This document shows positions 62,713 to 64,000 of a stretch of DNA of 64,000 bases, one piece after another. Where the stretch lies: NCBI RefSeq assembly GCF_013337185.1, contig NZ_SWDE01000001.1, positions 310,001 through 374,000 on the forward strand, read 5' to 3'. The DNA is from Serratia proteamaculans. GTDB lineage: Bacteria > Pseudomonadota > Gammaproteobacteria > Enterobacterales > Enterobacteriaceae. The position numbers and the translations under genes are program-made. Position 1 is the stretch's first letter. Every line of letters starts with the position of its first letter. Under the pieces are notes generated by a model that saw nothing but the letters and a program-made list of their open reading frames with translations, had not been told where the DNA came from and made no database searches.

Positions 62713-64000
62713 TTAACGCCCTGCAACGGTAACAAAGCGGGTTTCCAGATAGGATTCGATGGCTTCGCTGCCGCCTTCGGTACCGTGACCGGAGTCTTTA
62801 ACCCCGCCAAACGGCGTTTCCGGCAGGCCGAAACCGATATGGTTGATGCTTAGCATGCCGCTTTCCACATCCCGGCCCAACGCCGTCACCGTAGCGATGC
62901 TGCGGCTGTAGGCATAGGCCGCCAGACCGTAAGGCAGACGATTGGCTTCGGCGATGGCCTCCTCATAGCTGGCGAACGGGCGCAGCAGGGCGACCGGGCC
63001 AAAGGGTTCTTCAGACATCGCTCGCGCACTCAGCGGCACGTCGCGCAATACCGTTGGTTCGAAGAAGTTGCCGGGGCCGGCCACGCGCTTGCCGCCGGTA
63101 GTGGCTTTGGCACCTTCGGCGATGGCATCCTTCACGAAGGCCTCAATGGCGTCCACGCTGCGTTGCAGTACCATCGGCCCCATGGTCACGCCGTCCTGCA
63201 GCCCATTGCCCATTTTGATTTCACGCACCGCAGCGGTGAACTTCTCGACAAAGGCCTCATAAACGCCTTGCTGGATCAGGAAGCGGGTTGGCGCGATGCA
63301 CACCTGACCGGCATTACGGAACTTGGCCAGCGCCAATTCTTTGGCAGCCGCATCAAGATCGGCATCGTCAAAAATCAGCACCGGTGCATGACCGCCCAGC
63401 TCCATGGTGGCTTTTTTCATATGCTGCCCGGCCAGCGCCGCCAAATGTTTGCCCACGCGGGTTGAACCGGTGAACGAGATTTTGCGAATGGTCGGATGCG
63501 GGATCAGGTACTCGGAGATTTCTGCCGGGGTGCCGTACACCAGTGCGATCACACCGGCAGGAATGCCCGCGTCGGCAAAGGCCCTGATCAGTTCCGCCGG
63601 GGAGGCCGGGGTTTCTTCCGGGCCTTTAATGATGATGGAACAACCCGCGGCCAACGCGGCAGACAGTTTGCGGACGATCTGGTTGATCGGGAAGTTCCAC
63701 GGGGTAAACGCGGCAACCGGCCCCACCGGCAGCTTCAGGGTTTGCTGCTGAACGTCCTGGCTGCGGGACGGGATTATCTGGCCGTAGGTGCGGCTGGCTT
63801 CGCCGGCAAACCAGTCAATCACGTCCGCCGAGTTAAGAATTTCCACCTTGGCCTGCGCCACAGGTTTGCCTTGCTCCTGGCTCATGATCGCGGCAATTTT
63901 ATCTGCACGCTCACGAAACAGTGCCGCGGCTTTACGCATCAGATTGGCCCGCTGGTAAGCGGAGGTTTCGCGCCAGACTTTAAAACCGCGTTCGGTTGCG
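62713..64000 (-). CDS. NAD(P)-dependent succinate-semialdehyde-type dehydrogenase (partial)
   Basis: The 5' end lies beyond the right edge; 429 codons are visible. An aldehyde dehydrogenase of the GabD/Sad type: [34 protein letters not shown] is the cofactor region, [11 protein letters not shown] the nucleotide loop, [18 protein letters not shown] holds the general base Glu and [15 protein letters not shown] the catalytic Cys. [17 protein letters not shown] is the C-terminal signature. KGPEETP (instead of KPSE) and HGTEGG occur in the succinate-semialdehyde branch. The first in-frame ATG at 63939 is internal, since the frame and family similarity continue to 64000. Confidence 0.88.
   Translation of the reverse strand, partial: ATERGFKVWRETSAYQRANLMRKAAALFRERADKIAAIMSQEQGKPVAQAKVEILNSADVIDWFAGEASRTYGQIIPSRSQDVQQQTLKLPVGPVAAFTPWNFPINQIVRKLSAALAAGCSIIIKGPEETPASPAELIRAFADAGIPAGVIALVYGTPAEISEYLIPHPTIRKISFTGSTRVGKHLAALAGQHMKKATMELGGHAPVLIFDDADLDAAAKELALAKFRNAGQVCIAPTRFLIQQGVYEAFVEKFTAAVREIKMGNGLQDGVTMGPMVLQRSVDAIEAFVKDAIAEGAKATTGGKRVAGPGNFFEPTVLRDVPLSARAMSEEPFGPVALLRPFASYEEAIAEANRLPYGLAAYAYSRSIATVTALGRDVESGMLSINHIGFGLPETPFGGVKDSGHGTEGGSEAIESYLETRFVTVAGR

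Overview
The window reads as a chromosome segment of an enterobacterium of the genus Serratia (S. proteamaculans / liquefaciens / plymuthica-like). Evidence: the rstBA-folM-ydgI-ydgH-pntAB-uspE-fnr-ogt order is the conserved enterobacterial one, the proteins are near-identical in type to E. coli counterparts, and an OlsF-type ornithine-lipid synthase (first described in S. proteamaculans) is present. Most of the window is GC-rich and densely coded. The exception is the AT-rich Rhs tip region (about 31.6-38.9 kb). I found no tRNA, rRNA, CRISPR array, transposase or integrase.

Layout. 1-10.9 kb: conserved backbone (RstBA two-component system, dihydromonapterin reductase, APC antiporter, YdgH, transhydrogenase PntAB, UspE, FNR, Ogt). 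11.1-23.5 kb: a small fimbrial-like exported protein, then a compact sugar locus with aldolase, SIS-domain deaminase/isomerase, DeoR regulator, ROK kinase, Gfo/Idh oxidoreductase, a four-part CUT1 ABC importer and a divergent GH123-type hydrolase. Together these look like uptake and cytoplasmic breakdown of an N-acetylgalactosamine-containing glycoside. 23.6-27.1 kb: OlsF behind a good PHO box, an N-formylglutamate amidohydrolase-like protein and a YcgR flagellar brake.

27.2-38.9 kb: a type VI secretion Rhs locus with Eag-type chaperone (DUF1795), a 1420-residue prePAAR/PAAR/Rhs protein with a WHH nuclease tip, its SUKH immunity protein, and a string of displaced tips and immunity genes. A 3278-bp unit is tandemly duplicated without visible differences, and the array holds two homopolymer frameshifts (T6 and G9) plus an antisense SymE-like fragment in each copy. 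A third tip/immunity pair closes the array.

39-48 kb: a PdxK-like kinase / glutamine amidotransferase / small-protein operon divergent from a MocR (PtsJ-like) regulator, a luciferase-like monooxygenase, PBP7, a PPK2-PiT phosphate pair and a CorA/ZntB-type transporter. 48-56.6 kb: an ArsR-SRPBCC pair with a triple half-site operator, then a seven-gene operon (LivHMGF-type importer, binding protein, ATC-hydrolase-like protein, N-carbamoyl-amino-acid hydrolase) under a divergent LysR regulator. It probably imports and converts 2-aminothiazoline-4-carboxylate or a related compound to L-cysteine. 56.7-64 kb: Kup, a cupin protein, a TetR regulator with a clear dyad operator facing a sugar-isomerase/hydrolase/esterase operon, and a succinate-semialdehyde-type dehydrogenase that runs off the right edge.
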